Positions 9,678 to 18,370 of a DNA stretch of 56,017 nucleotides are shown here, piece after piece (position 1 is the stretch's first letter; each line of letters begins with the position of its first letter). The translations under genes were made by a program, and so were the position numbers. Where the stretch lies: assembly GCF_015207665.1 (NCBI RefSeq), contig NZ_JADEWL010000029.1:1-56017 (forward strand). The letters are read 5' to 3'. Below the pieces are notes generated by a model that had not been told where the DNA came from, ran no database searches, and saw only the letters and a list, made by a program, of their open reading frames with translations. The DNA is from Plectonema cf. radiosum LEGE 06105 (GTDB taxonomy: Bacteria; Cyanobacteriota; Cyanobacteriia; Cyanobacteriales; Nostocaceae).

Positions 9678-11105
9678 ATGGATTTCTTTTGGCAACAATT
9701 AACTTTATCTTCCCTTCCCCTAAAACAATACATTACTACTAGCTATCTACATCGTCTTGTAGTAGGGCTTTTAAGCGAATGGCGACAAACTAGTATTTTA
9801 CTCAAATGGGGTGACGCGATCGCAGTTGTGCTATTAAGCCTTGTATATATTCTGGCTCCTTTTGTTTCTAACGGATTAATTGGTTTACTACTTGTAGCTT
9901 GTGTCGGATTTTGGTTGCTGCTAACTTTAGCTGATCAACCCGCATCTGCTAACGCTACGGGAATTACACCGATACATTTGCTGATTCTCCTTTACTGGGG
10001 AATTGCGACTGTCGCAACATCATTATCCCCAGTAAAAAAAGCCGCATTTACAGGCTGGACAAAACTAACTTTATATTTACTGTTGTTTGCTCTTTGTGCG
10101 AGATTGCTCAAATCTGCTCGCGTTCGTTCTTGGTTAATTACCGTTTACCTACATATATCTTTAATTGTCAGCGTCAACGGTTTACGACAATGGTTTTTTG
10201 GTGCTAAAGCACTGGCAACTTGGGTAGATCCAGAATCATCTTTATCTAAAACTACGAGGGTATATAGCTATTTAGGTAATCCTAATTTACTTGCTGGGTA
10301 TCTTCTTCCTGCGGTAATTTTGAGTTTCATTGCCATTTTCGCATGGCGTAGCGGGTTTACTAAAGCCTTAGCACTTACCATGTTTATTGTCAATGGTGCT
10401 TGTTTAGTTCTTACTTTTAGTCGTGGCGGTTGGATTGGTTTAGTAATATCATTTTTAGTATTATTCGTATTACTACTGTATTGGTGGAGTATCGATATGC
10501 CTCCTTTTTGGCGTACTTGGTCGATGCCAATTCTTCTAGGAAGTTTAGGAACAGTATTTATTCTCGCCATATTATTTGTTCCACCAGTACGGGAAAGAGT
10601 TTTAAGTATTTTTGCTGGTAGAGGTGATAGCAGTAATAACTTCCGCATTAATGTTTGGATGGCTGTGATTGAAATGATTAAAGACCATCCACTCATCGGT
10701 ATTGGTCCAGGTAACAACGCATTTAATCAAGTTTATCCCCTTTACCAACGTCCTAATTTTACTGCTTTAAGTGCTTATTCAATTTTTCTAGAAGTTGCCG
10801 TTGAAACTGGTTTAATCGGTTTTGTTTGTTTTATTTGGCTGTTAATTGTGACGTTTAACTCTGGTTTCATACAGCTACGACGGTTGATGTTGGAACGTAA
10901 TGCACAAGGTTTGTGGTTAATTGCAGGAATTGCCGCTTTAGTGGGTATGCTCGGTCAGGGTTTTGTTGATACTGTATGGTATCGTCCCCAGATAAATACT
11001 TTATGGTGGTTAATGGTTGGTTTAATTGCTAGCTACTGGAAACCATTACCTCAAAATCAAACAAATCACCTCAATTCATCCTCTCCTCAAGCAAGCGCAA
11101 ATTAA
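9678..11105 (+). CDS. ictB: IctB-family membrane protein (O-antigen ligase superfamily)
   Basis: This 475-residue polytopic protein has about 10-12 hydrophobic helices. It contains the conserved cyanobacterial stretch YSYLGNPNLLAGYLLPA, the polymerase/ligase-type segment LTFSRGGWIGLV and the loop HPLIGIGPGNNAFNQVYP. Cyanobacterial homologues are called IctB and were first proposed as bicarbonate-accumulation proteins. The fold (Wzy_C/O-antigen ligase) suggests an alternative role in glycan or peptidoglycan metabolism, so the transport function is not proven. The gene starts 291 bp after the GAF sensor; the gap has no gene. A palindromic repeat begins 10 bp after the stop. Confidence 0.88.
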   Translation: MDFFWQQLTLSSLPLKQYITTSYLHRLVVGLLSEWRQTSILLKWGDAIAVVLLSLVYILAPFVSNGLIGLLLVACVGFWLLLTLADQPASANATGITPIHLLILLYWGIATVATSLSPVKKAAFTGWTKLTLYLLLFALCARLLKSARVRSWLITVYLHISLIVSVNGLRQWFFGAKALATWVDPESSLSKTTRVYSYLGNPNLLAGYLLPAVILSFIAIFAWRSGFTKALALTMFIVNGACLVLTFSRGGWIGLVISFLVLFVLLLYWWSIDMPPFWRTWSMPILLGSLGTVFILAILFVPPVRERVLSIFAGRGDSSNNFRINVWMAVIEMIKDHPLIGIGPGNNAFNQVYPLYQRPNFTALSAYSIFLEVAVETGLIGFVCFIWLLIVTFNSGFIQLRRLMLERNAQGLWLIAGIAALVGMLGQGFVDTVWYRPQINTLWWLMVGLIASYWKPLPQNQTNHLNSSSPQASAN

Positions 11106-11115
11106 CAATAATCAG

Positions 11116-11176
11116 AAGTCGGGTTTTGAGGTTAAATATCTCCAAATAACAGACAATCATCCTCAAAACCCAACTT
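11116..11176. repeat. Interspersed palindrome, copy A (about 64-bp family)
   Basis: The arms 11116-11131 (aagtcgggttttgagg) and 11161-11176 (cctcaaaacccaactt) pair with one mismatch across a 29-nt centre containing aaatatct. It begins 10 bp after ictB and lies between convergent genes, so it may act as a bidirectional terminator. Related copies are at 12186, 32649, 42300 and 50178. Confidence 0.75.
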
Positions 11177-11263
11177 GTTACCCTACAGAAGAAAGCGCTC
11201 CCATTAACCGCTCTACACCGACTAACCACCATCAACCACCAACCATCAATCATCAACTATCTA

Positions 11264-11932
11264 TTACTCCACCAAATCATGCTCCATTGCAAAACGTACC
11301 AATTCAGCTCGGTTACTAGTATCGGTTTTTCTTAACAAGCTACTAACGTATTTTTCCACAGTTCGAGGACTCAGATGAAGGCGATCGCCAATTTCAGCAT
11401 TAGAAAGTCCATGCGTTAAAAGTTCTAATACTTCTTGTTCCCTATTTGTCAGAGATTCATATAATTTAGTTGTTTCACCATCGGAAAAACCTATTTCACT
11501 GCTACGCCCTGCTTTTTTGAGATTTTCTTGTAAGGATAATTGATACTCAGATTGAATAATTCGACTTCGTTGTAAAAGATTATTAATCGCAGCTGCTAAC
11601 TCTTCAAGTTCAAAAGGCTTGGGTAAATACAAATCGCACCCAGATTGATAACCCAAAATTCTTTCTTGTGTCTGGGTTCTTGCTGTTAACAAAATTACGG
11701 GTAACAAACGAAATTCCACTTTTTGCCGCACGCGACGCACTAGTTCATACCCGTTCATTTGCGGCATAATAATATCGGTAACAATCAAGTCAGGATGATG
11801 CTTATCCACCATCATCAAACCTTCTTGACCATCGTTTGCTGTTATTACTTTATAGCCAGATAATTCGAGATAATCACTAATAGACAAACGAGTACCCAGG
11901 TCATCATCCACTACAAGGATTTTAAAGGGCAT
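11264..11932 (-). CDS. LuxR/NarL-type response regulator
   Basis: An N-terminal receiver domain (about residues 1-120) carries the acidic pocket (LVVDDDLGTR), phosphoacceptor Asp in VTDIIMPQMNG, Thr in LLTARTQ and Lys in YLPKPFE. A C-terminal LuxR helix-turn-helix follows (LTNREQEVLELLTHGLSNAE and LSPRTVEKYVSSLLRKT). The length is about 222 residues from the Met at 11932, where MPFKILVVDDD begins as is normal for receivers; an in-frame ATG six codons upstream (11950) is possible. This is a DNA-binding transcription regulator of the type seen in cyanobacteria and in plastid Ycf29, but orthology to Ycf29 is not established. The neighbouring GAF sensor cannot be its canonical phosphodonor because it lacks the His. 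Confidence 0.9.
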   Translation of the reverse strand: MPFKILVVDDDLGTRLSISDYLELSGYKVITANDGQEGLMMVDKHHPDLIVTDIIMPQMNGYELVRRVRQKVEFRLLPVILLTARTQTQERILGYQSGCDLYLPKPFELEELAAAINNLLQRSRIIQSEYQLSLQENLKKAGRSSEIGFSDGETTKLYESLTNREQEVLELLTHGLSNAEIGDRLHLSPRTVEKYVSSLLRKTDTSNRAELVRFAMEHDLVE

Positions 11933-12558
11933 AGACCTTACACCCCACAAACATTTTTTAACTTTATTTCTTGATTTAATTGAGTACTATCGATAAATAT
12001 TACCTCCGCGAGCAGTACTCTCTTACGTTCCATACTATGACAGCATTATCTCAGATTCATTTTCTTAAGACTGAATTTATTAAAAAAATATTAAATCATT
12101 TGAATAAATTTTATATTAATTTTACATGAAGAAATATTACTTTTATTCGCAAAAAAAATCATACCTTCGCTTCGTAAACTTAATAAAGTGTGGTTTTTGG
12201 ACTTAAATATCTGTAAAACAAGATAACCGTTGTCAAAACCCGACTTCTCAGCGAACATATCCCGCATTTGTCACAAACAAGAAGGAAGTAGTAGTGGGTA
12301 GTGGGTAGTGAGTAGTGGGAAAATCAATCCGTCACTCAACGCTTACCACTTAACTTGTGAGAAATCCAGGATATTCCCAGACAAAAGTGATTTAGACATC
12401 TACACAAAAAAACACATTACCTCAAAGTCACTCCAGGCAACATAAACGTTCGTATTTGTTCACCGAGCAATGTTTAATCGGCAGTTATTTAAAGTCTTTT
12501 TATCGTAACCTAATATTTATGTCGCCCCTTTTAAAAAAGTTTAGAACGGTCACGATTC
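11933..12558. other. Intergenic region between response regulator and hemJ
   Basis: This 626-bp gap lies between divergent genes and must hold both promoters. It contains a degenerate copy of the interspersed palindrome (12186-12251) and a short G/T-rich tandem tract (about 12291-12320, gtagtgggtagtggg). No further ORF or RNA gene was seen. Confidence 0.6.
12186..12251. repeat. Interspersed palindrome, copy B (degenerate)
   Basis: The left arm aagtgtggtttttgga is imperfect; the right arm tgtcaaaacccgactt is close to the family consensus. The centre holds taaatatctgtaaaaca, which matches the centres of copies A and D. The size is the same as the other copies (about 64 bp). Confidence 0.55.
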
Positions 12559-13143
12559 ATGGCTTATTCCTGGTTTAAAGCATTTCATCTTGTCGGTATT
12601 GTAGTTTGGTTCGCTGGGTTGTTTTACCTAGTACGTTTGTTTATCTATCACGTAGAAGCCGAACAGGAACCGGAACCCGCACGCACGATATTGAAAAATC
12701 AGTATCAAATTATGGAGAAACGCCTCTACAGTATTATTACCACACCAGGAATGTTAGTAACTATCGCAATGGCGATCGGTTTATTATCAACGGAACCGGA
12801 AGTACTAAAACAGCCTTGGTTGCACGTCAAACTTGCTTTTGTGGTGTTGTTAATTGGCTATCATCACTACTGCAAGCGTTTAATGAAACAACTAGCAGCA
12901 AACGAATGTAAATGGGGTAGTCAGCAGCTACGAGCTTTGAATGAAGCACCTACAATCATGTTAATTCTAATTGTGTTGTTAGCAGTATTTAAAAATAATC
13001 TTCCTACCGATATTACGGCTTGGGGGATTTTTGGGTTAATTATTGCAACGGCTATAACTATTCAGCTTTACGCTAAAAAACGTCGTCAAGATAAGGAAAA
13101 GTTGTCGGCAGAAATTTCTCAAGTTCCTCAACAGCAAACCTAG
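12559..13143 (+). CDS. hemJ: Protoporphyrinogen IX oxidase HemJ
   Basis: This 194-residue membrane protein oxidises protoporphyrinogen IX to protoporphyrin IX in the heme and chlorophyll pathway. It is the oxygen-independent-type enzyme used by most cyanobacteria. Four to five hydrophobic helices are visible, with the conserved histidine-containing segments FHLVGIVVWFAGLFYLVRLF and WLHVKLAFVVLLIGYHHYC; the His in the first helix is the known heme-ligand candidate in this family. The motif MEKRLYSIITTPGM is typical. The C-terminal tail is charged (KKRRQDKEK). It is a single gene with an IS607-type insertion starting about 90 bp downstream. Confidence 0.92.
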   Translation: MAYSWFKAFHLVGIVVWFAGLFYLVRLFIYHVEAEQEPEPARTILKNQYQIMEKRLYSIITTPGMLVTIAMAIGLLSTEPEVLKQPWLHVKLAFVVLLIGYHHYCKRLMKQLAANECKWGSQQLRALNEAPTIMLILIVLLAVFKNNLPTDITAWGIFGLIIATAITIQLYAKKRRQDKEKLSAEISQVPQQQT

Positions 13144-13300
13144 ACAATTTGGGATTTTAGATTACTCTTGCTATGAAGAGCAGTTGACTTGTAAGTTAAT
13201 AGGGAGTAGGGTGATGAACTGTAACTATATCTTTGGACAAAGCTTGACACCTTTTCCGAAATGGGTAACTATTGAGATATAGCCTATATCATCAACTGAT

Positions 13301-13942
13301 ATGGAAAATATTTCAGAAGTGACTCTAAGTATTGGAGATGCGGCTAAAGAACTTGGCATCTCAACAAAGACATTACGGAGGTGGGCTGATTCAGGAAAGA
13401 TTCGTTCAGAGCGTTCACCTTCAGGACAAAGAAGATTTTTTCTAGCTGATATTAAACGCATCACACCACGAGAGCTAAACCAGCTAGATGACCGCATAAC
13501 CATTAATTACGCTCGTGTTTCAAGCTATGACCACAAAGAAGATTTAGTGCGTCAAGTGCAGGTGCTAGAAGCATTCAGCACTACTAATGGATGGCAGTTT
13601 GAAACTATCCAAGATTTAGGAAGTGGCTTGAACTATCAGAAAAAAGGACTCCAGAAACTTCTCAAACGCATCATGCAAGGCGATGTTAGCAGACTTGTTT
13701 TGACTCATAAAGACAGGTTGCTAAGATTCGGTGCAGAGTTAGTATTTGCAATGTGTGAGGAATTTGAGACAGAAGTGGTAATCATTAACAAGTCAAGCGA
13801 GGAAGTGACGTTTGAACAAGAACTGGTACAAGACATGATTGAACTCATAACAGTTTTTTCAGCACGTTTGTATGGCTCTAGAAGCAAGAAAAACAAGAAA
13901 TTAATTGATGGTATGACTCAAGTTGTTAAGGAGGTACAGTGA
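13301..13942 (+). CDS. tnpA: IS607-family serine recombinase (TnpA)
   Basis: This 213-residue transposase has a MerR-like helix-turn-helix at residues 5-50 (SIGDAAKELGISTKTLRRW, then SGQRRFF) and a small serine-recombinase catalytic domain after it. The catalytic Ser lies in INYARVSSYDHKEDLVRQV. Later motifs include LGSGLNYQKKGLQKLL and LTHKDRLLRFGAELV, typical of IS607 TnpA. No stop or frameshift is visible, so the enzyme may be active. It is followed directly by tnpB with overlapping stop and start. Confidence 0.93.
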   Translation: MENISEVTLSIGDAAKELGISTKTLRRWADSGKIRSERSPSGQRRFFLADIKRITPRELNQLDDRITINYARVSSYDHKEDLVRQVQVLEAFSTTNGWQFETIQDLGSGLNYQKKGLQKLLKRIMQGDVSRLVLTHKDRLLRFGAELVFAMCEEFETEVVIINKSSEEVTFEQELVQDMIELITVFSARLYGSRSKKNKKLIDGMTQVVKEVQ

Positions 13943-15033
13943 TGCTTTTAGGCTTCAAAACAGAATTGAAGCTTAACAACTTGCAACGCACAGCATTGAT
14001 CAAACATTGTGGGGTGGCTCGCCATGCCTGGAATTGGGGACTGGCTCTGACAAAACAAATCCTTGACCATAACAAAATTAATCCCGATTCCAAAATTAAA
14101 TTTCCTACTGCTATCGACCTACATAAATGGCTCGTAGCATTAGTGAAGTCTGAGAATGCATGGTATTACGAGTGCAGCAAATCTACTCCACAACAAGCGT
14201 TAATGGCGTTACGTGAATCCTGGAAACGCTGCTTTAACAAAACAGCAGGAGTTCCAAAATTCAAGAAAAAAGGCAAGCGTGATTCTTTCACTCTTGAAGG
14301 CACAGTTAAAATATTGAGCAACAACAAGATTCAAGTACCTGTGATTGGTGTTCTCAAAACTTATGAACGTCTAGCACAGGTCAAACCTAAGTCAGTCATA
14401 ATTAATCGTCAAGCTGATAGATGGTTTATCAGCTTTCGGTTCGAGGTAGAAACACAAAGCTCAGAACACACAGACGTTGTAGGCGTTGACCTTGGTGTTA
14501 AAAACCTTGCCATTATATCTACTGGTGAGGTCATCGCAGGTGCAAAGTCATACAAAAAGTACGAAACAAAGCTGTCTAGAATGCAGTGGTTGAACCGCCA
14601 TAAAATAATTGGTTCAGCTAACTGGAAGAAAGCACAATTGCAGATAGCTAGGTTACATAGAAAAATAGCCAATATCCGGAAAGATACCTTGCATAAGCTT
14701 ACAACGCTATTAGCCAATAACCACGGCACAGTAGTCATTGAAGACCTCAATGTATCTGGAATGATGGCTAATCATAAGCTAGCTAAAGCAATCGCTGACA
14801 TGGGATTTTACGAGTTTCGTAGACAGTTGACCTATAAATGCGAACTGTATAGTTCCAAATTGGTTGTAGTTGACCGATGGTTCCCGTCCACTAAGACTTG
14901 CTCTAATTGCGGAACCAAAAAAGAAACACTCACCTTGAATGAGCGAGTGTTTGAGTGTAGTCATTGCGGCTTTGTCATTGACCGTGATTTGAACGCTGCA
15001 ATCAATCTTAGTTTGTACGCATCCGGCAGTTAG
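13942..15033 (+). CDS. tnpB: TnpB RNA-guided nuclease of the IS607-type element
   Basis: TnpB is the omega-RNA-guided DNA endonuclease ancestral to Cas12. The ATG at 13942 overlaps the tnpA stop (TGATG) and has a strong AAGGAGG eight bases upstream; an in-frame GTG at 13939 is less likely. The 363-residue protein keeps all three RuvC acidic residues: D183 (VVGVDLGVK), E267 (VVIEDLNVS) and D349 (DRDLNAAINL). It also keeps the zinc finger C320-x2-C323 ... C339-x2-C342. No disruption is visible. It is closely related to the frameshifted copy at 22418 but differs at many codons, so the two are not recent duplicates. Confidence 0.92.
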   Translation: MLLGFKTELKLNNLQRTALIKHCGVARHAWNWGLALTKQILDHNKINPDSKIKFPTAIDLHKWLVALVKSENAWYYECSKSTPQQALMALRESWKRCFNKTAGVPKFKKKGKRDSFTLEGTVKILSNNKIQVPVIGVLKTYERLAQVKPKSVIINRQADRWFISFRFEVETQSSEHTDVVGVDLGVKNLAIISTGEVIAGAKSYKKYETKLSRMQWLNRHKIIGSANWKKAQLQIARLHRKIANIRKDTLHKLTTLLANNHGTVVIEDLNVSGMMANHKLAKAIADMGFYEFRRQLTYKCELYSSKLVVVDRWFPSTKTCSNCGTKKETLTLNERVFECSHCGFVIDRDLNAAINLSLYASGS

Positions 15034-15150
15034 TCGGTGAGAGCCTGTGGACTGGTTAAAGCCGACTTCTCCAGAATGAAGCAGGAATTAAACACCCGCA
15101 TTCCAAGGATGTATATCAGTGGATAGCTTTGGGTAAGTTTTATATAACGG
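15034..15150 (+). ncRNA. Predicted omega RNA scaffold / element right end
   Basis: The 117 bp after the tnpB stop stay similar to the same interval of the second element: gcctgtggactgg versus gcctatgcactgg, atgaagcaggaa versus gtgaagcaggaa, then a shared end agctttgg(g/a)taagtttta. Conservation of non-coding sequence to the border is expected for the TnpB guide RNA scaffold. The guide would be the host sequence from about 15151 onward. Ends of the RNA are not determined. Confidence 0.55.
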
Positions 15151-15331
15151 AGTAGTCAGAAAAATGCTTACATTCATGGCTCGGAAAAAAATTTTCATGT
15201 TGAGTGCCTTCAATCTAATAAGTATCATGGAACCGAAAACGCATTTATCAATTCTCAGTCAATAATTATTAATTGTGCATCGATAAAAAATCCCGGTGTA
15301 TCATATTGATTTGTAGTTGACTTAATAAACT

Positions 15332-16201
15332 GTGTTTATGGATAGTCATACATTATTTCGTAATAGAGTTGCGGTACTAGCTACCATGCATCGCAAGGAG
15401 AGAGTTATCGCTCCAATTTTAGAGAGAGAGTTGGGCATTCAGGTAACAGTACCGCAAAACTTTAATACTGATAGATTTGGTTCTTTTACAAGAGAAATAA
15501 AGCGTTCTGGTAGTCAAATAGAAGCAGCAAGATTGAAAGTAGAAAAAGTGCTTTTGTTAACTGGTGAAAGTTTGGGAATTGCTAGCGAAGGTAGTTTTGC
15601 TCCTCACCCTCATTTTCCTTATATTTCATGCAATCGAGAAGTGATTATTTTTATTGATCGAGAAAATAATTTAGAAATTATCGGGGAAGAATTATCTACA
15701 GATACTAATTACAATCATGCAAAAATTACAGACATCAAACAAGCATTTGAGTTTGGCGAAAAAGTCGGTTTCCCTGAGCATGGTTTGATTGTCATGTTGA
15801 ATCAAAATCCCAAAAATACTGAGGAGATAATCAAAGGAATCACTACAGAAAAAGCATTAGTTGAAGCCGTAAATCATAGTTTGACAAAATCATTCAATAA
15901 TACAGTATATCTAGAAACTGATATGCGAGCGATGTGCAATCCCACACGAATGAAAAATATTGAGAAAGCAACTTATAACCTTTTAGAAAAAATTAATAGT
16001 TTGTGTCCGAAATGTTCAACACCAGGTTTTGATATTATTAAACGTATCCCTGGATTACCTTGTGAATGGTGTAATACTCCAACTACTTTAACTAAAACTG
16101 CAATTTATAAATGCAAAAAATGTGGGTTTGTTAAAGAAAAATTATTTCCTGATGCTAAACAGTTTGCAGATCCGTCTCAATGTATCTACTGCAATCCTTA
16201 A
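15332..16201 (+). CDS. DUF6671-like protein with C-terminal zinc-ribbon motifs
   Basis: This 289-residue soluble protein starts at the ATG in MFMDSHTLF or two codons later. The N-terminal domain contains AVLATMHRKERVIAPILERE and SEGSFAPHPHFPYI. The middle holds TDMRAMCNPTRMKNIEKA, and the C-terminus has several Cys pairs (LCPKCSTPG, PCEWCNTP, YKCKKCGF, CIYCNP) that probably bind zinc. From memory this layout matches proteins annotated as DUF6671. The function is unknown. It sits alone after the IS607 element, and its gene context gives no pathway hint. Confidence 0.65.
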   Translation: MFMDSHTLFRNRVAVLATMHRKERVIAPILERELGIQVTVPQNFNTDRFGSFTREIKRSGSQIEAARLKVEKVLLLTGESLGIASEGSFAPHPHFPYISCNREVIIFIDRENNLEIIGEELSTDTNYNHAKITDIKQAFEFGEKVGFPEHGLIVMLNQNPKNTEEIIKGITTEKALVEAVNHSLTKSFNNTVYLETDMRAMCNPTRMKNIEKATYNLLEKINSLCPKCSTPGFDIIKRIPGLPCEWCNTPTTLTKTAIYKCKKCGFVKEKLFPDAKQFADPSQCIYCNP

Positions 16202-16540
16202 TTAGGAAGGAATGAGCAGTGAGGAGTTAGGAGTTAGCAGAGGTTGCGCTATAGTTACCCATGTCCTTACAGATGCCCCCGGCGTGAACGCCCTCCAGAC
16301 GCTTATTCTGGGGAACCAACAAGCAAAGCCCACCGGATGTGGTTAAGTACATATTCATACATAAATGGGATTAAAAGTAAAATATTCCTACTTTACCAAT
16401 TACCAATTACCCATTACCCATTAGCAAAGTATATTTACTTACAATTGCCCAAAGTACCCGTTGGTGTAACCGCTTCATCTACGGAATCTTTAACTATCAT
16501 CTTGATGTCTATGACAGAAAAGAATGATATGGAGAGATTC
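16202..16540. other. Intergenic region with small palindromes
   Basis: This gap holds tandem gaggagttaggagtta-type repeats (about 16219-16235), a hairpin ggcgtgaacgcc (about 16281-16292) and TTACCCATTA-type tracts. An ORF can be read upstream of the next gene from 16244, but its first 85 residues come from this repeat material and are not credible as protein. Confidence 0.5.
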
Positions 16541-17053
16541 ATGCTTCAAAGTTCAGTTCAAATTAAACAACCTACCTTAAAATTTGGTGCGACTGGAGAT
16601 TCAGTCAAACAATTGCAAAAATTCTTAATCAAGAGAGTTCCCGACGTTGAAAGTCTGGTAATTGATGGTGTATTCGGCGAAATTACTTTATTAGCAGTTG
16701 AAATATTTCAGTATCGCACGTTTTTAAAGCAAGATGGTATTGTTGGAGTCGTTACCTGGGAAGCACTTTACATCGGTCAGCGTCCCGATTTACCTTTGTT
16801 ATATCGCGGTAGTCACTGCGATGATGTTGCTAAAGTTCAAAGTGTTCTCAAATTTTCTCCGTTTGTTCAAGAAATTTTAGGCTTTGACGGTTACTACTTT
16901 GACAAAATTGATGGTGTATTTGGATATCAAACTCAAGCAGCAGTTAAGTCTTTTCAAAACGATAAAGAATTAATAGTAGATGGAGTGATTGGCTCTCAAA
17001 CCTGGGATTATCTAATGGAACTTGCAGCTTTGATTAGTCACTTTGGTTTATAG
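16541..17053 (+). CDS. Peptidoglycan-binding domain protein (two PGB_1 repeats)
   Basis: This protein of about 170 residues is made of two peptidoglycan-binding type 1 repeats. The first includes GATGDSVKQLQKFLIK and DGVFGEITLLAVEIFQ; the second includes SHCDDVAKVQSVLKF and DGVFGYQTQAAVKSFQ, ending in DGVIGSQTWDYL. The start at 16541 is chosen because GGAGAG stands 5 bases before the ATG; in-frame ATGs at 16505, 16511 and 16529 are alternatives. No clear signal peptide or catalytic domain is seen. It may bind the cell wall as a stand-alone module, or act inside the cell if not exported. Confidence 0.75.
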   Translation: MLQSSVQIKQPTLKFGATGDSVKQLQKFLIKRVPDVESLVIDGVFGEITLLAVEIFQYRTFLKQDGIVGVVTWEALYIGQRPDLPLLYRGSHCDDVAKVQSVLKFSPFVQEILGFDGYYFDKIDGVFGYQTQAAVKSFQNDKELIVDGVIGSQTWDYLMELAALISHFGL

Positions 17054-17190
17054 TTTTTGGCTTTACCACAACAAAGAAAAGCAAACGGGGAGATGTTTCT
17101 TTTCCTGGTAAGCTTGCTTAGCTAAGCAGCAAAATGCTCTAATACCATTTTTATATGAAGCTGCAAAAAAAATACACCCCGTCAGGGTTA

Positions 17191-17223
17191 AGAAGTCGGG
17201 TTTCTTTTAGAAACCCGACTTCT
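17191..17223. terminator. Perfect 15-bp hairpin, short form of the interspersed palindrome
   Basis: agaagtcgggtttct (17191-17205) and agaaacccgacttct (17209-17223) pair perfectly around a 3-nt loop. The arms match those of the 64-bp palindrome family but the centre is missing. It lies between the peptidoglycan-binding gene and tilS and could terminate the former, although no long T-run follows. Confidence 0.55.
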
Positions 17224-17290
17224 ATTTAAACAATTAATTAATATATAATTCAAAATATAATTCAAAAGGCTTTGTTGCATAATTAGTTCG

Positions 17291-17328
17291 ATCTAAAATC
17301 CAAAATCCAAAATCTAAAATCTAAAATT
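17291..17328. repeat. Tandem heptanucleotide repeat (atctaaa/atccaaa)
   Basis: About five copies of a 7-bp unit end 4 bp before the tilS GTG start. Related aaatctc and ttttaga heptad tracts are at 20444-20470 and 36838-36867. Such short tandem repeats are common in Nostocales genomes. Confidence 0.8.
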
Positions 17329-17331
17329 CCT

Positions 17332-18321
17332 GTGTGGACTTCCCTACACGCAAGCGTACATCATACGATACGTTCGCGACATCTCTTGAAGCGTAATCAA
17401 AGATTATTAATTGCAGTTTCTGGCGGACAAGATTCTCTGTGCTTAACTCAGCTAATGTTAGATTTACAACCTAAATGGGGTTGGTATCTTGGTATTGTTC
17501 ATTGCGACCACAAATGGCGCGACGACTCGCAAGCAAACGCTAAGTATGTCGAACAACTTGCCGAGAAATGGGGTATACCTTTTTACTTAGAGACAGCTTC
17601 CCAACCGTTGAAAAGTGAAGCAGCAGCACGAAATTGGCGGTATCAAGTTTTTAGCGCGATCGCCTTTACAAATAATTATCAATGCATAATAACAGGGCAT
17701 ACTGCAACCGATAGAGCGGAAACTTTGCTTTATAATTTAATTCGCGGTAGCGGTGCAGATGGTTTACAGGCTTTAACTTGGCAGCGTCCGCTATTAAATC
17801 AGATTATGCTGGTACGTCCGCTTTTAGAAGTAACTCGTAGCCAAACGGGTAAATTTTGTCAAGATTTTCAATTACAAATTTGGTTAGATTCCACAAACCT
17901 TGATTTGAAATATGCTCGCAATCGTATTCGTCAGGAATTATTACCATATTTACAAGAAAAATTCAACCCAAAAGTAGAGTCAAATTTAGCTCAAACAGCA
18001 GAACTTTTACAAGCCGAAGTAGAATATTTAGAGCAAGCTGCCGATGAATTGCGTCAAAAAGCTGAAGTTCAAACTGACGAGCCAGAGAATTCTTTCACCC
18101 TTTTACGCTTGAATCGTCAAGTATTGCAAAAAGCGCCATTAGCCTTGCAACGTCGAGCGATACGCCAAATTTTACAACAAATAATGTCCAACGCTCCGAA
18201 CTTCGAGCATATTGAAAAATTAGTCGCTTTAATTGCAGCACCAAACCGCTCCCAAACTGATCCATTTCCCGGAGGTGTTATAGCTGTAGTAGAGGACGAA
18301 TGGATTTGTTTGATATGCTAG
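17332..18321 (+). CDS. tilS: tRNA(Ile)-lysidine synthase TilS
   Basis: TilS attaches lysine to the wobble cytidine of tRNA-Ile(CAU) so it reads AUA; it is essential in bacteria. The 329-residue protein shows the PP-loop ATP pyrophosphatase signature LLIAVSGGQDSLCLTQL near residues 24-40, the HCDHKWRDDS loop, the TGHTATDRAETLLYNLIRG block and the RNRIRQELLPYL stretch. The start codon is GTG with repeat DNA immediately upstream, and no clear Shine-Dalgarno is visible. The length fits the short cyanobacterial TilS form with only a small C-terminal domain. Confidence 0.95.
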   Translation: MWTSLHASVHHTIRSRHLLKRNQRLLIAVSGGQDSLCLTQLMLDLQPKWGWYLGIVHCDHKWRDDSQANAKYVEQLAEKWGIPFYLETASQPLKSEAAARNWRYQVFSAIAFTNNYQCIITGHTATDRAETLLYNLIRGSGADGLQALTWQRPLLNQIMLVRPLLEVTRSQTGKFCQDFQLQIWLDSTNLDLKYARNRIRQELLPYLQEKFNPKVESNLAQTAELLQAEVEYLEQAADELRQKAEVQTDEPENSFTLLRLNRQVLQKAPLALQRRAIRQILQQIMSNAPNFEHIEKLVALIAAPNRSQTDPFPGGVIAVVEDEWICLIC

Positions 18322-18370
18322 CTATCCGATCTCCCACTATACACCGTTGTTGAGGACTGGTAACTGATAA

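Larger units (their letters stand above)
13235..15151 (+). mobile_element. Intact IS607-type element (serine recombinase + TnpB)
   Basis: The limits are inferred by comparing this element with the TnpB relic at 22199-23626. Left borders share TTTGGACAAAGCT and right borders share AAGTTTTAT(A/T)TAACGGA; outside these the flanks are unrelated. A GG dinucleotide stands at each border (13235-13236 and 15149-15150), as expected for IS607-family recombination at a GG core. Content is tnpA, tnpB overlapping by one base, then a conserved 3' tail likely encoding the omega RNA. Confidence 0.8.

Noticed and set aside
16244-16540. N-terminal extension of the peptidoglycan-binding protein
   Set aside because: The residues derive from intergenic repeats and palindromes; a good ribosome site lies before 16541.
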